From positions 45,822-109,821 of the forward strand of contig NZ_PQSR01000018.1 in NCBI RefSeq assembly GCF_002920635.1: DNA of 64,000 bases. Direction: 5' to 3'. Source of the DNA: Streptomyces sp. Ru72. GTDB lineage: Bacteria; Actinomycetota; Actinomycetes; Streptomycetales; Streptomycetaceae. Position 1 is the stretch's first letter. Each line of letters begins with the position of its first letter. This document shows, in pieces, positions 52,668 through 61,530 of this stretch. The notes under the pieces are model-generated. The model was not told the DNA's origin and did no database searches. It was given only the letters and a program-made list of their open reading frames with translations. Both the position numbers and the translations under genes were made by a program.

Positions 52668-54101
52668 GTGAGTGACACCCCATTCGGATTCGGCCTTCCG
52701 CCGGAGGAGCCGGAGAACGGCGACGAGGGCAAGAAGAAGGACCCGCAGAGCGGCGGTGGTCAGGGACCGGCCAACCCGTTCGGCTTCGGGCTTCCCGGAG
52801 CCGGCGGTGCCGGCGCCGACAACCCGCTCGCAGCGATGTTCGGTTCCCTGAACCCCACCGACCTGGGCGCCGCCTTCCAGCAGCTGGGCCAGATGCTCTC
52901 CTACGAGGGCGGCCCCGTGAACTGGGACATGGCCAAGCAGATCGCCCGCCAGACGGTCTCCCAGGGCACCCCCGACGGCACCAAGGACCAGAGCGTGAGC
53001 CCTGGCGAGCGCTCCGCCGTGGAGGAGGCCGTCCGCCTGGCCGACCTGTGGCTCGACGACGCGACGTCGCTGCCGTCCGGCTCGGGCTCCGCAGTGGCCT
53101 GGAGCCGCGCGGAGTGGGTCGAGGCGACCCTGCCGGTGTGGAAGGAGCTCGTCGATCCGGTCGCCGAGCGCGTCGGCGCGGCCATGGGCGACGTCCTGCC
53201 GGAGGAGATGCAGGCCATGGCGGGCCCGCTGATCGGCATGATGCGCTCCATGGGCGGCGCCATGTTCGGCACGCAGATCGGGCAGGCCGTCGGCGTGCTC
53301 GCGGGCGAGGTCGTCGGCTCCACCGACATCGGTCTGCCGCTCGGCCCGGCCGGGAAGGCCGCGCTGCTGCCGCTGAACATCGAGGTGTTCGGCAAGGACC
53401 TGGGCGTGCCCAAGGAGGAGGTGCGGCTGTACCTCGCACTGCGCGAGGCCGCCCACCAGCGCCTGTTCGCACACGTGCCGTGGCTGCGCTCGCACCTGTT
53501 CGGCGCCGTCGAGGGCTACGCCCGCGGCATCAAGGTCGACACGGCGAAGCTGGAGGACGTGGTCGGCCAGTTCGACCCGCAGAACCCGGAGGAGCTGCAG
53601 CAGGCGCTCCAGCAGGGCATGTTCCAGCCGGAGGACACACCGGAGCAGAAGGCGGCCCTGGCCCGTCTGGAGACGGCGCTGGCGCTCGTCGAGGGCTGGG
53701 TCGACGCGGTGGTGCACGCGGCCGCGAAGCCGCGCCTGGCATCCGCGGACGCGCTGCGCGAGACCCTGCGCCGCCGTCGCGCCTCGGGCGGCCCGGCAGA
53801 GCAGACGTTCGCCACGCTGATCGGCCTGGAGCTGCGCCCGCGCCGGCTGCGGGACGCCTCCCGTCTGTGGGCGTCGCTCACGGACGCGCGCGGTGTCGAC
53901 GGCCGGGACGGCCTGTGGGCCCACCCGGACATGCTGCCGACGGCGTCCGACCTGGACGACCCGGACGGGTTCGTGCACCGCGAGCAGCTCGACTTCTCGG
54001 AGCTGGACAAGATGCTCGGCGAGGCGGCGGGCGGCTCCGCTCCGAAGCCGGACCTGAGGAAGAAGGACGGCGGCGAAGCAGAGGGCGACGACGCCGAGTG
54101 A
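52668..54101 (+). CDS. Zinc-dependent metalloprotease family protein (Zincin_2/DUF2342)
   Basis: A 477-residue cytoplasmic protein. An N-terminal Gly/Pro-rich stretch (TPFGFGLPPEEPENG, QGPANPFGFGLPGAGG) precedes an alpha-helical zincin-like fold. The family signature is visible as LREAAHQRLFAHVPWL near residue 264, with GAVEGYARGIKVD following. This family has an ExxH motif and metalloprotease activity is inferred by fold only. GTG at 52668 after GAGG. The stop overlaps the Nudix GTG as GTGA, so the two are translationally coupled. Confidence 0.82.
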   Translation: MSDTPFGFGLPPEEPENGDEGKKKDPQSGGGQGPANPFGFGLPGAGGAGADNPLAAMFGSLNPTDLGAAFQQLGQMLSYEGGPVNWDMAKQIARQTVSQGTPDGTKDQSVSPGERSAVEEAVRLADLWLDDATSLPSGSGSAVAWSRAEWVEATLPVWKELVDPVAERVGAAMGDVLPEEMQAMAGPLIGMMRSMGGAMFGTQIGQAVGVLAGEVVGSTDIGLPLGPAGKAALLPLNIEVFGKDLGVPKEEVRLYLALREAAHQRLFAHVPWLRSHLFGAVEGYARGIKVDTAKLEDVVGQFDPQNPEELQQALQQGMFQPEDTPEQKAALARLETALALVEGWVDAVVHAAAKPRLASADALRETLRRRRASGGPAEQTFATLIGLELRPRRLRDASRLWASLTDARGVDGRDGLWAHPDMLPTASDLDDPDGFVHREQLDFSELDKMLGEAAGGSAPKPDLRKKDGGEAEGDDAE

Positions 54102-54613
54102 GCCTCCACGACGACGCTGTCCTCGTGCTCAAGTCCTACGAGGACCAGGAAGAGCTGCGCCAGGCGTATCTGGACCACCTCCAGGCGCACCCGGACGGCA
54201 TGTGGAAGTCCTGTGGGGACGGGCACATCACCGCGAGCGCACTGGTGATCGACCCCGAGCACGGCCGGGTGCTCCTGACCCTCCACAAGAAGATCCGGAT
54301 GTGGCTGCAGATGGGCGGCCACTGCGAGCCGGACGACGCGACGCTGGCGGACGCCGCGCGCCGTGAGGCGACCGAGGAGTCGGGCATCGAGGGACTGATC
54401 CTGCTGCCCGGCGGTCCCGTGCGCCTGGACCGGCATCACACGCCGTGCGCCTGGCACCTCGACGTCCAGTACGCGGCGCTCGCCCCGGCCGGGGCCGTGG
54501 AGGCGATCAGCGACGAGTCCCTGGACCTGCGCTGGTTCCCGTACACCGAGGTGGCGGACGTGGCGGACGAGTCGGTCGTACGGCTGCTGGAAGCTACGCG
54601 CGCCAGGCTGTGA
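54098..54613 (+). CDS. NUDIX hydrolase
   Basis: A 171-residue Nudix hydrolase. The Nudix box is GGHCEPDDATLADAARREAT followed by EESGIEGL (about residues 73-100), matching Gx5Ex7REUxEExGU with Cys-Glu at the start. N-terminal DGHITASALVIDPEHGRVLL is the first strand. Substrate unknown; it hydrolyses a nucleoside diphosphate linked to another moiety. The start overlaps the preceding zincin stop. Confidence 0.88.
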   Translation: MSLHDDAVLVLKSYEDQEELRQAYLDHLQAHPDGMWKSCGDGHITASALVIDPEHGRVLLTLHKKIRMWLQMGGHCEPDDATLADAARREATEESGIEGLILLPGGPVRLDRHHTPCAWHLDVQYAALAPAGAVEAISDESLDLRWFPYTEVADVADESVVRLLEATRARL

Positions 54614-54623
54614 AGGTGTGACC

Positions 54624-54661
54624 GGGTGAGGGGTGGCCGCCACTGCGGTCACCCCTCACCC
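54624..54661. terminator. Hairpin between the Nudix gene and the AIM24 operon
   Basis: GGGTGAGGGGTG pairs with CACCCCTCACCC (12 bp, 14-base loop), between convergent genes. Confidence 0.75.
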
Positions 54662-54665
54662 ATGC

Positions 54666-55421
54666 TCAGCTCCAGACGTTTCCCTGGTTCTGTGCCCGTG
54701 CCCCGTGCTGCCCCATGCCGAACTGCGCGGCCAGCCCCTGCCCGATCTGGGCGTTCTGCGGCGGCAGCAGCTCGCTGGGCTGCACCAGCGCGAAGCCGCT
54801 GCCCATGAAGCTGAGCTCCCAGCCCTCACCGGTGTTGCCGCGGCGCCGCCACACCCCGGAGGAATGCGTCTGGGCCTGCATCTGCACCCGAAGACCGGTG
54901 GACCAGGCGACGATCGCGTCGGCGTCGCAGTTGACGTACTTGTCCGGCGTGACCTGCATCAGCAGCGGCGCACCCGACGTCATCAGCGCGACCTTGCCGC
55001 GGCCGGTGATGTTGAGCTGGTACTTGCCGGAGCCGGAGATCCCGTACAGGCTGTCGACGGCGATGACCTCGTGGTGCAGCGAGGAGTCCATCGCCAGGAC
55101 GTAACTGCTGTCGACGGTCAGCCCGTCCCGCTCGACGTCCATGATGTGCACGTGCTGCGCGAGGTTGGCGAGGTAGACGGTGCCCTGTCCGTGACAGCGC
55201 ATCAGGTCCAGGCCCTCACCGGTGTGGGCCCGCGCGCGACGCTGACCGCCGCTCTGGTACTCGGCGTCGAACTCGATGAGCCCCTGATAGGCGACCATGG
55301 TGCCCTTGCGCGCCAGGACGTCGTCGTGGCCCTCCAGCAGGACGCGCAGCATCTGCGGGTTCTGCAGGCTGTAGCGCTCCTGGGTCTGCTGCTCGTTGTA
55401 GGCGAAAAGCGAGCTCTGCAT
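54666..55421 (-). CDS. AIM24 family protein, third gene of the TerD/AIM24 operon
   Basis: A 251-residue AIM24-type protein, predicted all-beta. Repeating landmarks are DDVLARKGTMVAYQGLIEFD, HTGEGLDLMRCHGQGTVYLA, GLTVDSSYVLAMDSSLHHEV and GNTGEGWELSFMGSGFALVQ. No membrane or signal segment is seen. AIM24 is mitochondrial in yeast and of unknown biochemical role in bacteria. The C-terminal 25 residues are Gln/Gly/Ala-rich. It is 16 bp after the second AIM24 gene and transcribed with it. ATG at 55421. Confidence 0.8.
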   Translation of the reverse strand: MQSSLFAYNEQQTQERYSLQNPQMLRVLLEGHDDVLARKGTMVAYQGLIEFDAEYQSGGQRRARAHTGEGLDLMRCHGQGTVYLANLAQHVHIMDVERDGLTVDSSYVLAMDSSLHHEVIAVDSLYGISGSGKYQLNITGRGKVALMTSGAPLLMQVTPDKYVNCDADAIVAWSTGLRVQMQAQTHSSGVWRRRGNTGEGWELSFMGSGFALVQPSELLPPQNAQIGQGLAAQFGMGQHGARAQNQGNVWS

Positions 55422-55437
55422 GGTGTGCGGTTCCCCC

Positions 55438-56118
55438 TCAGCCCCGGATCCGGAGGCGGTCGGTGCTGTCCTCGCTGGGCTGGACGACCACGATGCCCTG
55501 CCCGGAGAACGCCATCTGGTAGGCCTCGCCGCTGCCGCGCCCGATGAGCGACTGCGCCTTGAAGCTGCGCTTGCCCTTCACCTTGAGGTTCGGGGACCAG
55601 GCGACGAGTGCGTCCGGGTCCACGTACGTCTCGTCCTCGCCTCCGCCGCAGTCGACCACGATCGGGGTGCCCCGGGATGTCAGGGCCACCCAGCCCTGCC
55701 CGGAGATCCTCGTGTTCCACAGGCCCTGTCCGGCGAACTTGGCGAGTCCCTTGACGCGTTCGACGCCCCACTGCAGGTGGGCGTCGAAGGCGAGCAGGTT
55801 GGTGGCGTTGACGGAGATCGCATCGCCGCCCAGGTTGATGACGACGACGTTCGCCCCGTAGTCGGCGAGGTAGAGCAGACCGTCGCCGGAGCACTTCATC
55901 AGGGGCGCACCCTCACCCGTCATCCAGTCCCGCGCGATCTGGCGCACGGCGGGCGGGTTGGGCTCGTACTGGACGAACCCTTCGTAGGCGACCATGGAGC
56001 CCACGCGCGCGAGGAGGTCGTTTCCGGTCTGCATGGCGACCTTCAGCATGTGGCTGCCGTGGTTCTCCATGCGAGCGGTGACGGGTGCGGGGGCATAGCC
56101 CGCGAGCGGCTGGTTCAT
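55438..56118 (-). CDS. AIM24 family protein, second gene of the operon
   Basis: A 226-residue AIM24 protein. Landmarks match its neighbour: LLARVGSMVAYEGFVQYEPN, GEGAPLMKCSGDGLLYLADY, DAISVNATNLLAFDAHLQWG, SGQGWVALTSRGTPIVVDCG and SGEAYQMAFSGQGIVVVQPS. It is shorter than the third gene and lacks its Gln/Gly tail. The ATG at 56118 follows a terse upstream GAGCC. It lies 11 bp after the TerD-AIM24 fusion. Role unknown. Confidence 0.8.
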   Translation of the reverse strand: MNQPLAGYAPAPVTARMENHGSHMLKVAMQTGNDLLARVGSMVAYEGFVQYEPNPPAVRQIARDWMTGEGAPLMKCSGDGLLYLADYGANVVVINLGGDAISVNATNLLAFDAHLQWGVERVKGLAKFAGQGLWNTRISGQGWVALTSRGTPIVVDCGGGEDETYVDPDALVAWSPNLKVKGKRSFKAQSLIGRGSGEAYQMAFSGQGIVVVQPSEDSTDRLRIRG

Positions 56119-56129
56119 GACGGGCTCCC

Positions 56130-57794
56130 TCAGACCTCGTACGGCTGGACGACGACGAAATTGCCGGGTGCGGCGCGGAACTGCAGGTTCACGCCCTCTC
56201 CGGTGTGGCCCGGATAGGCGTTGCGGCGCATGCGCACCTGGCTGGAGACGATCACCTGGGCGGCGGCCGACCAGGCGACGACGGCGTTGGAGTCCACGAA
56301 CGTCGTCGGGGTGACGGGCAGCACCACGGGTGCGCCGTGCGTCTTGACGACGATCGTGCCGGTGCCCTGGAACTGCATGGTGAACAGGGCGCCCCCGGGG
56401 ATGCCGTGCCCCTCGATGCGCCGCACCTCGTGCTGGAGTGATTCGTCGAAGGCGAGGACGTTCTCCGCGGAGACACAGATCGCGTCCCCCTGGAGCTCGA
56501 TCGGGTGCAGATCGGTGGCGCTCTCCGCGAGGAACACCTGCCCCTGGCCCGTGCAGCGCATCAGCTGCATCTCCTGACCGGTGGCGTTGCCCACGATCCG
56601 CCCGGCGAAGCCGGCGCCCTTGTAGCCGAAGTCGACCTTGCCCTGGTAGAGCACCATGCTGCCCTGGCGGGCCAGTACGGGCTGGCCGCCGATGCCGAGG
56701 TCCACGCGGACGAGCTTCTTGTTCTGCTGCGTCCACCGCTGCCCGGTGGGCGTCTCCTTGAAGACCTGCAACGCGGCGGCCACACCGGTGGCCTGGGGAG
56801 CACCCTGCGGAGCGCCCTGGGGAGCGCCGTACGGGGAGGGGGCGCCGGGCGGGGCCGGGTACTGCCCGGGAGCCTGGCCGTACGGCGGCTGCTGTGCGTA
56901 TCCGGGTGGCATCGACGCGGCCGGCTGCTGTCCGTATCCGGGCGGGGGGCCGGGCGGAGCGGGCGGCTGGACGTGCGGCGCCGGGCCCGGCGGCGGCACG
57001 GCTCCGGCTGGGGGCGCGTTCAGGGGCGCGACGATGGTGGGGGCGGCGTGCACGGAGGGCGCGGGCGCGTGGGGAGCGGGTCCCTGGGGCGGCGCGTAGC
57101 CCTGGGGGGCGGGTTGCGGCTGCTGCGGCATCGGCGCGGGAGCGGATGCCGGAGGTGCGGGGGGTGCGGGCGCCGGGGCAGGTGCGGCCGGGGCGGCGAA
57201 CGCCGGCGGGGCGAACCCCGGGGCGGCACCGGTCTGCGGCTGCTGCGGGGCGGGCGTCTGCTCCTCCTCGAGGACCTCCCCGCCGAAGTTCTTCAGCAGT
57301 GCCTCGAGGCCGCCGTCGAACCCCTGCCCGACCGCGGCGAACCGCCAGACGTCCTTGAGGTAGAAGTCGCCCAGCATGACGGCGCGTTCGGTGGTGAACT
57401 CCGAGCCGCTGAAGGGGTAGCGGGCCACTTCCTCGCCGCCCGCGACGATACGCAGGTATCCGGGGCCGATCTGCGACATCTGCCCGGCGCCGTCGATCGT
57501 CGCCGTGAAGGACAGCTTGTGGATGTGCGACGGGATCTTGTCCAGCGTGACCCGGAAGGACTCCGTGTCCCCCGCCTGCGGACCGAGGAGCTGAATGGCC
57601 TCCTCCGGCGTCTTCGGCTGGTTGAAGAAGACGAAGTACCGGTCGTCCGAGAGCCGTTCGTCGGCGTCCAGCCCGAAGCAGCTGATGTCGAAGCTCAGTC
57701 CGGGCGCGGAGATCTGCACCCCTACGTACAGGTCCGTGCCCGCCGTGAGGTCACTGATCCTGGCCTTGTGGCCGCGTTGGAATTCCCTGGCCAT
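56130..57794 (-). CDS. TerD-AIM24 fusion protein with proline-rich linker
   Basis: A 554-residue fusion. Residues about 1-180 are a TerD/tellurite-resistance domain: MAREFQRGHKARISDLTAG, GVQISAPGLSFDISCFGLDA, LSDDRYFVFFNQPKTPEEAI and HKLSFTATIDGAGQMSQIGP. Residues about 190-325 are an extreme Pro/Ala/Gly/Gln-rich linker. The C-terminal about 230 residues are an AIM24 domain (QPVLARQGSMVLYQGKVDFG, MQLMRCTGQGQVFLAESATD, VLAFDESLQHEVRRIEGHGI). TerD proteins bind Ca2+ and are linked to stress and phage or chemical resistance. It is the first gene of a three-gene operon with two AIM24 genes. ATG at 57794. Confidence 0.85.
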   Translation of the reverse strand: MAREFQRGHKARISDLTAGTDLYVGVQISAPGLSFDISCFGLDADERLSDDRYFVFFNQPKTPEEAIQLLGPQAGDTESFRVTLDKIPSHIHKLSFTATIDGAGQMSQIGPGYLRIVAGGEEVARYPFSGSEFTTERAVMLGDFYLKDVWRFAAVGQGFDGGLEALLKNFGGEVLEEEQTPAPQQPQTGAAPGFAPPAFAAPAAPAPAPAPPAPPASAPAPMPQQPQPAPQGYAPPQGPAPHAPAPSVHAAPTIVAPLNAPPAGAVPPPGPAPHVQPPAPPGPPPGYGQQPAASMPPGYAQQPPYGQAPGQYPAPPGAPSPYGAPQGAPQGAPQATGVAAALQVFKETPTGQRWTQQNKKLVRVDLGIGGQPVLARQGSMVLYQGKVDFGYKGAGFAGRIVGNATGQEMQLMRCTGQGQVFLAESATDLHPIELQGDAICVSAENVLAFDESLQHEVRRIEGHGIPGGALFTMQFQGTGTIVVKTHGAPVVLPVTPTTFVDSNAVVAWSAAAQVIVSSQVRMRRNAYPGHTGEGVNLQFRAAPGNFVVVQPYEV

Positions 57795-57995
57795 GCGTAA
57801 CGACCGTCCCCCATCCCGAATGTGAGTGCGTCGCGCCAGGCTAACGGCAAACGCACGCAGCGGAGGGGAGCCGGTACAGACCCGGTACACAACCGCATCG
57901 TCGTGAGGACCGGCGGCTTCTCGGCCTTCTGCGGCGGTGCGCGCAGTACGGAGATGGCCCGTACGACCGCTGAGGGAGTGTGGGCCGCGTCGCCG

Positions 57996-58592
57996 CTACT
58001 CCTCGTCCTGCGCCGGCTGGTACGGCAGTCGGCCGGCAGCGACCACCCCCTCCAGATAACCGCGGGCACGCTCGGTGCGCGGATACGCCTCCAGCAACCG
58101 CCAGAAGCGCGGCCCGTGTCCCGGTACGAGCAGATGTGCGAGCTCGTGCAACAGGACGTAGTCGATGACGTACTCGGGCATGCCCTGCAGCCGGTGCGAC
58201 AGTCGGATGCTGCCCTCGGACGGGGTGCACGAGCCCCAGCGTGTGTTCTGGTTGGTGACCCAGCGGACCGAGGCGGGCCGCGCCCGACCGTCCAGGTACT
58301 GCAGCGACAGCCGCTCGGCACGCTCGGCCAGATCGGCGTCGCCGATCACCCGGCGGCTCTCCTGAGCGGCCAGCTTGTCGAGCATGACGGTCACCCAGCG
58401 CTGCTCCTCCGCCTTGGACATCCGGGCGGGGATGAGCACGACGGTGCGATCACCCTCGCGGTAGGCGGACACCGTTCTGCGGCGTCGCGCGCTTCTGCGA
58501 ACCTCGATCGCGCTCGTCCCCGAGCCGCTCGGCGGCTGGCTCGTCGTGCTGCGCGGCGGCTTTCCGGCACGGTGCGGTGGGTCGGCGGGCAC
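57996..58592 (-). CDS. YgjP-like (M48-type) metallopeptidase
   Basis: A 198-residue protein of the YgjP/WLM metallopeptidase group (DUF45). The zinc site is YVLLHELAHLLVPGHGPRFW, i.e. HELAH with a downstream HGPRFW (about residues 141-160). The Arg/Trp region NQNTRWGSCTPSEGSIRLSH is the family hallmark. The N-terminal 45 residues are basic and Ser/Pro-rich. Activity is inferred. GTG at 58592; divergent from the ThiF-like gene at 58815. Confidence 0.86.
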   Translation of the reverse strand: MPADPPHRAGKPPRSTTSQPPSGSGTSAIEVRRSARRRRTVSAYREGDRTVVLIPARMSKAEEQRWVTVMLDKLAAQESRRVIGDADLAERAERLSLQYLDGRARPASVRWVTNQNTRWGSCTPSEGSIRLSHRLQGMPEYVIDYVLLHELAHLLVPGHGPRFWRLLEAYPRTERARGYLEGVVAAGRLPYQPAQDEE

Positions 58593-58814
58593 GCCCCGAC
58601 GTTACCCGCTGCACACGGGGGAAGTCCCGCCTCCGACGCGGTTCCGCGCTGATCCCCACTCCCGCGCACGTGATTCATATGACGAACACCTCCCCCTGTG
58701 GACAACTTTCGGCACGCTGCGCTGGGTCCAGGCATGCTGGCATGCGCCGGCGGACAGACACATCCGCTGTCATATGACGACGTACTGACGCATTACGGAC
58801 TACGGGGGCCGGTC

Positions 58815-60038
58815 ATGCATCCGATGGTGAAGCCCGCGCTGCGGCGCGGATGGCGCGATCTGAACACCGTCCAGTTCGGGATGGCACCCTCGCACGCGAT
58901 GGTGCTGGGCCCGGTGGACACCGCGACGGGCAGCTTCCTCACCCTGCTCGACGGCACCCGCGGGCTGCCGCTGCTCCGCGAGGAGGCCCGCCGCATGGGC
59001 CTGCCGGACGGACACGTCGACGCGCTCGTGGACAACCTGTCGGGCGCGGGCCTGCTCGACGACGCCACCGGCGGTGGCCCGCAGGCCGACGCCCTCCGCG
59101 GCAAGGCGACCGTCCTCGACCGCCTCCGTGCCGATCTGGCATCCCTGTCCCTGGTCGCCCGCTCACCCGGCGAGGCCGCCCGGCGTCTGGCCGCCCGCCG
59201 CTTCCTCCGCGTCCAGGTCCGCGGCGCGGGCCGTGTGGGCGTCCTCCTCGCCTCGCTCCTCGCGGGCGCCGGCGTCGGCGAGGTCGACGTCCGCGACACG
59301 GGCTGTGTCGAGCCGTGGGACGTGGCCCCGGGTGGCCTGCCGGTGGAGGCGATCGGCGAGCGCAGAGAGGAGGCGGCCCGCCGCGCGGTCCGCGCGGCCG
59401 CCCCCGACCGGCCCCCGCGACAGGAACGCGCCGCGCGCCGCTCTCTCCACGACGACCCGGACCCCGGCTTCTCGCTGGTGATCCTCGCCCCGCGCGACGG
59501 CGTCGACGTGCACGCCCCCGACCCGCTCAGCGCGGAACCGCTGATCGCCTCGGGAACACCCCATCTGTACGCGGGTGTCGCGGAAGGCACGGGCATCGTC
59601 GGCCCGTTCGTCCTGCCGGGCGAGACGAGCTGCGCCGGCTGCCTCGACCGGGGGCGCGCCGACCGGGACGAGACCTGGCCACGTCTGGTCGCCCAGTGGC
59701 GCTCGGGGCGCCGACCCCAGGTCCAGGCGTGCGACCTCGCGTTGGCGACTGCCGTCGCGGGAGTCGCCGCCGGGCACGCGCTCGCGTTCCTGGACGGCTA
59801 CGGGCCCGCCAGCTCGGGCGCACGCTGGGAGGCGTCCGTGCCCCGGTTCGACTGGCACGCCCGGCCGGTGTGGGCGCATTCCGCATGCGGGTGCGGCGCG
59901 GCGGAGAAAGGTAAGGAGGGACACACCTCCGAGGACGGGGAGCCGCGCGAGACAATGGCGGAGCAACGGCCGTCGAGGAACCTCTCCCGCAAGGCACACG
60001 CGGCACGGCTGTCTGGGACTTGGAGGGCGCATGTCTGA
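58815..60038 (+). CDS. ThiF/E1-like protein with an RRE-like N-terminus
   Basis: A 407-residue protein. Residues about 1-85 (VKPALRRGWRDLNTVQFGMA, VDTATGSFLTLLDGTRGLPL, HVDALVDNLSGAGLLDD) look like the small domain that precedes E1-like enzymes in TOMM/RiPP clusters. The middle is a Rossmann-type ThiF fold with the loop VQVRGAGRVGVLLASLLAGA (GxGxxG, about residues 130-149) and DTGCVEPWDVAPGG. Paired Cys in TSCAGCLDRG and SACGCGAAEK could bind zinc. I see no clear adenylation Arg/Lys set, so it may be non-catalytic. ATG at 58815; the stop overlaps the ABC1 start by eight bases. No precursor peptide or other RiPP gene is visible. Confidence 0.75.
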   Translation: MHPMVKPALRRGWRDLNTVQFGMAPSHAMVLGPVDTATGSFLTLLDGTRGLPLLREEARRMGLPDGHVDALVDNLSGAGLLDDATGGGPQADALRGKATVLDRLRADLASLSLVARSPGEAARRLAARRFLRVQVRGAGRVGVLLASLLAGAGVGEVDVRDTGCVEPWDVAPGGLPVEAIGERREEAARRAVRAAAPDRPPRQERAARRSLHDDPDPGFSLVILAPRDGVDVHAPDPLSAEPLIASGTPHLYAGVAEGTGIVGPFVLPGETSCAGCLDRGRADRDETWPRLVAQWRSGRRPQVQACDLALATAVAGVAAGHALAFLDGYGPASSGARWEASVPRFDWHARPVWAHSACGCGAAEKGKEGHTSEDGEPRETMAEQRPSRNLSRKAHAARLSGTWRAHV

Positions 60039-61404
60039 TCTTCCCCGGAAGGCGGTCACCCGGACCGCCAAGCTCGCCGCGCTCCCGCTCGGCTTCGCCG
60101 GGCGGGCGACTTGGGGACTCGGCAAACGGATCGTCGGCGAGTCCGCGGAGATGGTCGGCCGCGAACTCCAACAGCGCACAGCCGAACAACTGTTCAAGGT
60201 GCTCGGTGAGCTCAAGGGCGGCGCGATGAAGTTCGGGCAGGCTCTGTCGGTCTTCGAGTCGGCGCTCCCCGAAGAGGTGGCCGGCCCCTACCGCGCGGCT
60301 CTGACCAAGCTCCAGGAGGCAGCCCCGCCGATGCCGACCCGGACGGTGCACGGAGTCCTCGAGGAGAGGCTCGGCGCGGACTGGCAGGAGCTGTTCCTGG
60401 AGTTCGAGGACAGGCCGTCGGCGGCGGCCTCGATCGGGCAGGTGCACCACGGGGTGTGGCACGACGGCCGTGAGGTCGCGGTCAAGGTCCAGTACCCGGG
60501 CGCCGGCGACGCCCTGCTCTCCGACCTGAACCAACTCAGCCGGTTCGCCCGTCTGCTGGGCCCCCTGATCCCGGGCATGGACATCAAGCCGCTGATCGCG
60601 GAGCTGCGCGACCGGGTTTCGGAGGAACTGGACTACGGGCTGGAGGCGCAGGCTCAGCGGGCCCACGCCGAGGAGTTCGCGGGCGACCCCGACGTCACGG
60701 TGCCGGCAGTGGTGCACCAGTGCGAGCAGGTCCTGGTGACCGAGTGGATCGACGGCATACCGCTCTCAGAGGTGATCGCCGACGGCACTCAGGAGCAGCG
60801 GGACAGCGCCGGGCAGCTGCTGGCCCGCTTCCTCTTCTCCGGCCCGGCCCGTACAGGCCTGCTGCACGCGGACCCGCATCCGGGCAACTTCCGCCTCCTG
60901 CCCCGTCCCCGCAGCGGTGACGGGAAGGACGGCTGGCGCCTCGGCGTCATGGACTTCGGCACGGTCGACCGCCTGCCGGGCGGCCTGCCCACCCCGATCG
61001 GACACTCCCTGCGCATGACCCTGGAGGGCGACGCGCAGTCGGTCTACGAACTGCTGTGTGAAGAGGGCTTCGTCAAGGAGTCCATCGCGCTCGACCCCGA
61101 CGCGGTCCTCGACTACCTCCTCCCGATCATCGAACCGGCGCAGGCGGACGAATTCACCTTCACTCGCGGCTGGATGCGCAGCCAGGCGGCCCGTATCGCC
61201 GACCCGCGCTCCCCCGCCCACCAGCTGGGCAAGCAGCTCAACCTTCCTCCGGCCTACCTCCTCATCCACCGGGTGACCCTGAGCACGATCGGCGTGCTGT
61301 GCCAACTGGGCGCGACGGTCCGCCTGCGTGACGAGCTGGAGGAGTGGCTGCCGGGCTTCCTGCCGGAGAAGGCTCCGGAGGAGGAGTCGGCGGCGGAGGC
61401 CTGA
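60031..61404 (+). CDS. ABC1/UbiB-family atypical kinase
   Basis: A 457-residue ABC1 (UbiB/AarF) protein. The KxGQ motif is GGAMKFGQALSVFESALPE (about residues 65-83), the Ala-rich nucleotide loop is AAASIGQVHHGVWHDGREVA with the Lys in VAVKVQYPGA, and the catalytic block is HADPHPGNFRLL with LGVMDFGTVDRL (DFG-like). Such proteins are ATPases/kinases associated with isoprenoid quinone metabolism. Start at ATG 60031 after GGAGGGCGC, overlapping the ThiF-like stop, so the two are coupled. Confidence 0.9.
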   Translation: MSDLPRKAVTRTAKLAALPLGFAGRATWGLGKRIVGESAEMVGRELQQRTAEQLFKVLGELKGGAMKFGQALSVFESALPEEVAGPYRAALTKLQEAAPPMPTRTVHGVLEERLGADWQELFLEFEDRPSAAASIGQVHHGVWHDGREVAVKVQYPGAGDALLSDLNQLSRFARLLGPLIPGMDIKPLIAELRDRVSEELDYGLEAQAQRAHAEEFAGDPDVTVPAVVHQCEQVLVTEWIDGIPLSEVIADGTQEQRDSAGQLLARFLFSGPARTGLLHADPHPGNFRLLPRPRSGDGKDGWRLGVMDFGTVDRLPGGLPTPIGHSLRMTLEGDAQSVYELLCEEGFVKESIALDPDAVLDYLLPIIEPAQADEFTFTRGWMRSQAARIADPRSPAHQLGKQLNLPPAYLLIHRVTLSTIGVLCQLGATVRLRDELEEWLPGFLPEKAPEEESAAEA

Positions 61405-61470
61405 CCGGCCTGCACCGCGCCTGGCCGGGCTGCCCCGGGTGACCGGTTCGGCCCGCATCTCCCAACGCGC

Positions 61471-61503
61471 CGCAGGGGCCGACCCTTCGGGCCGGCCCCT
61501 GCG
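61471..61503. terminator. Terminator between the ABC1 gene and the wblC operon
   Basis: CGCAGGGGCCG pairs perfectly with CGGCCCCTGCG (11 bp) around a loop that itself contains CCC-TTC-GGG; convergent genes. Confidence 0.8.
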
Positions 61504-61530
61504 TGGTTGTCCTGGTGCCGACGGCGTCGG

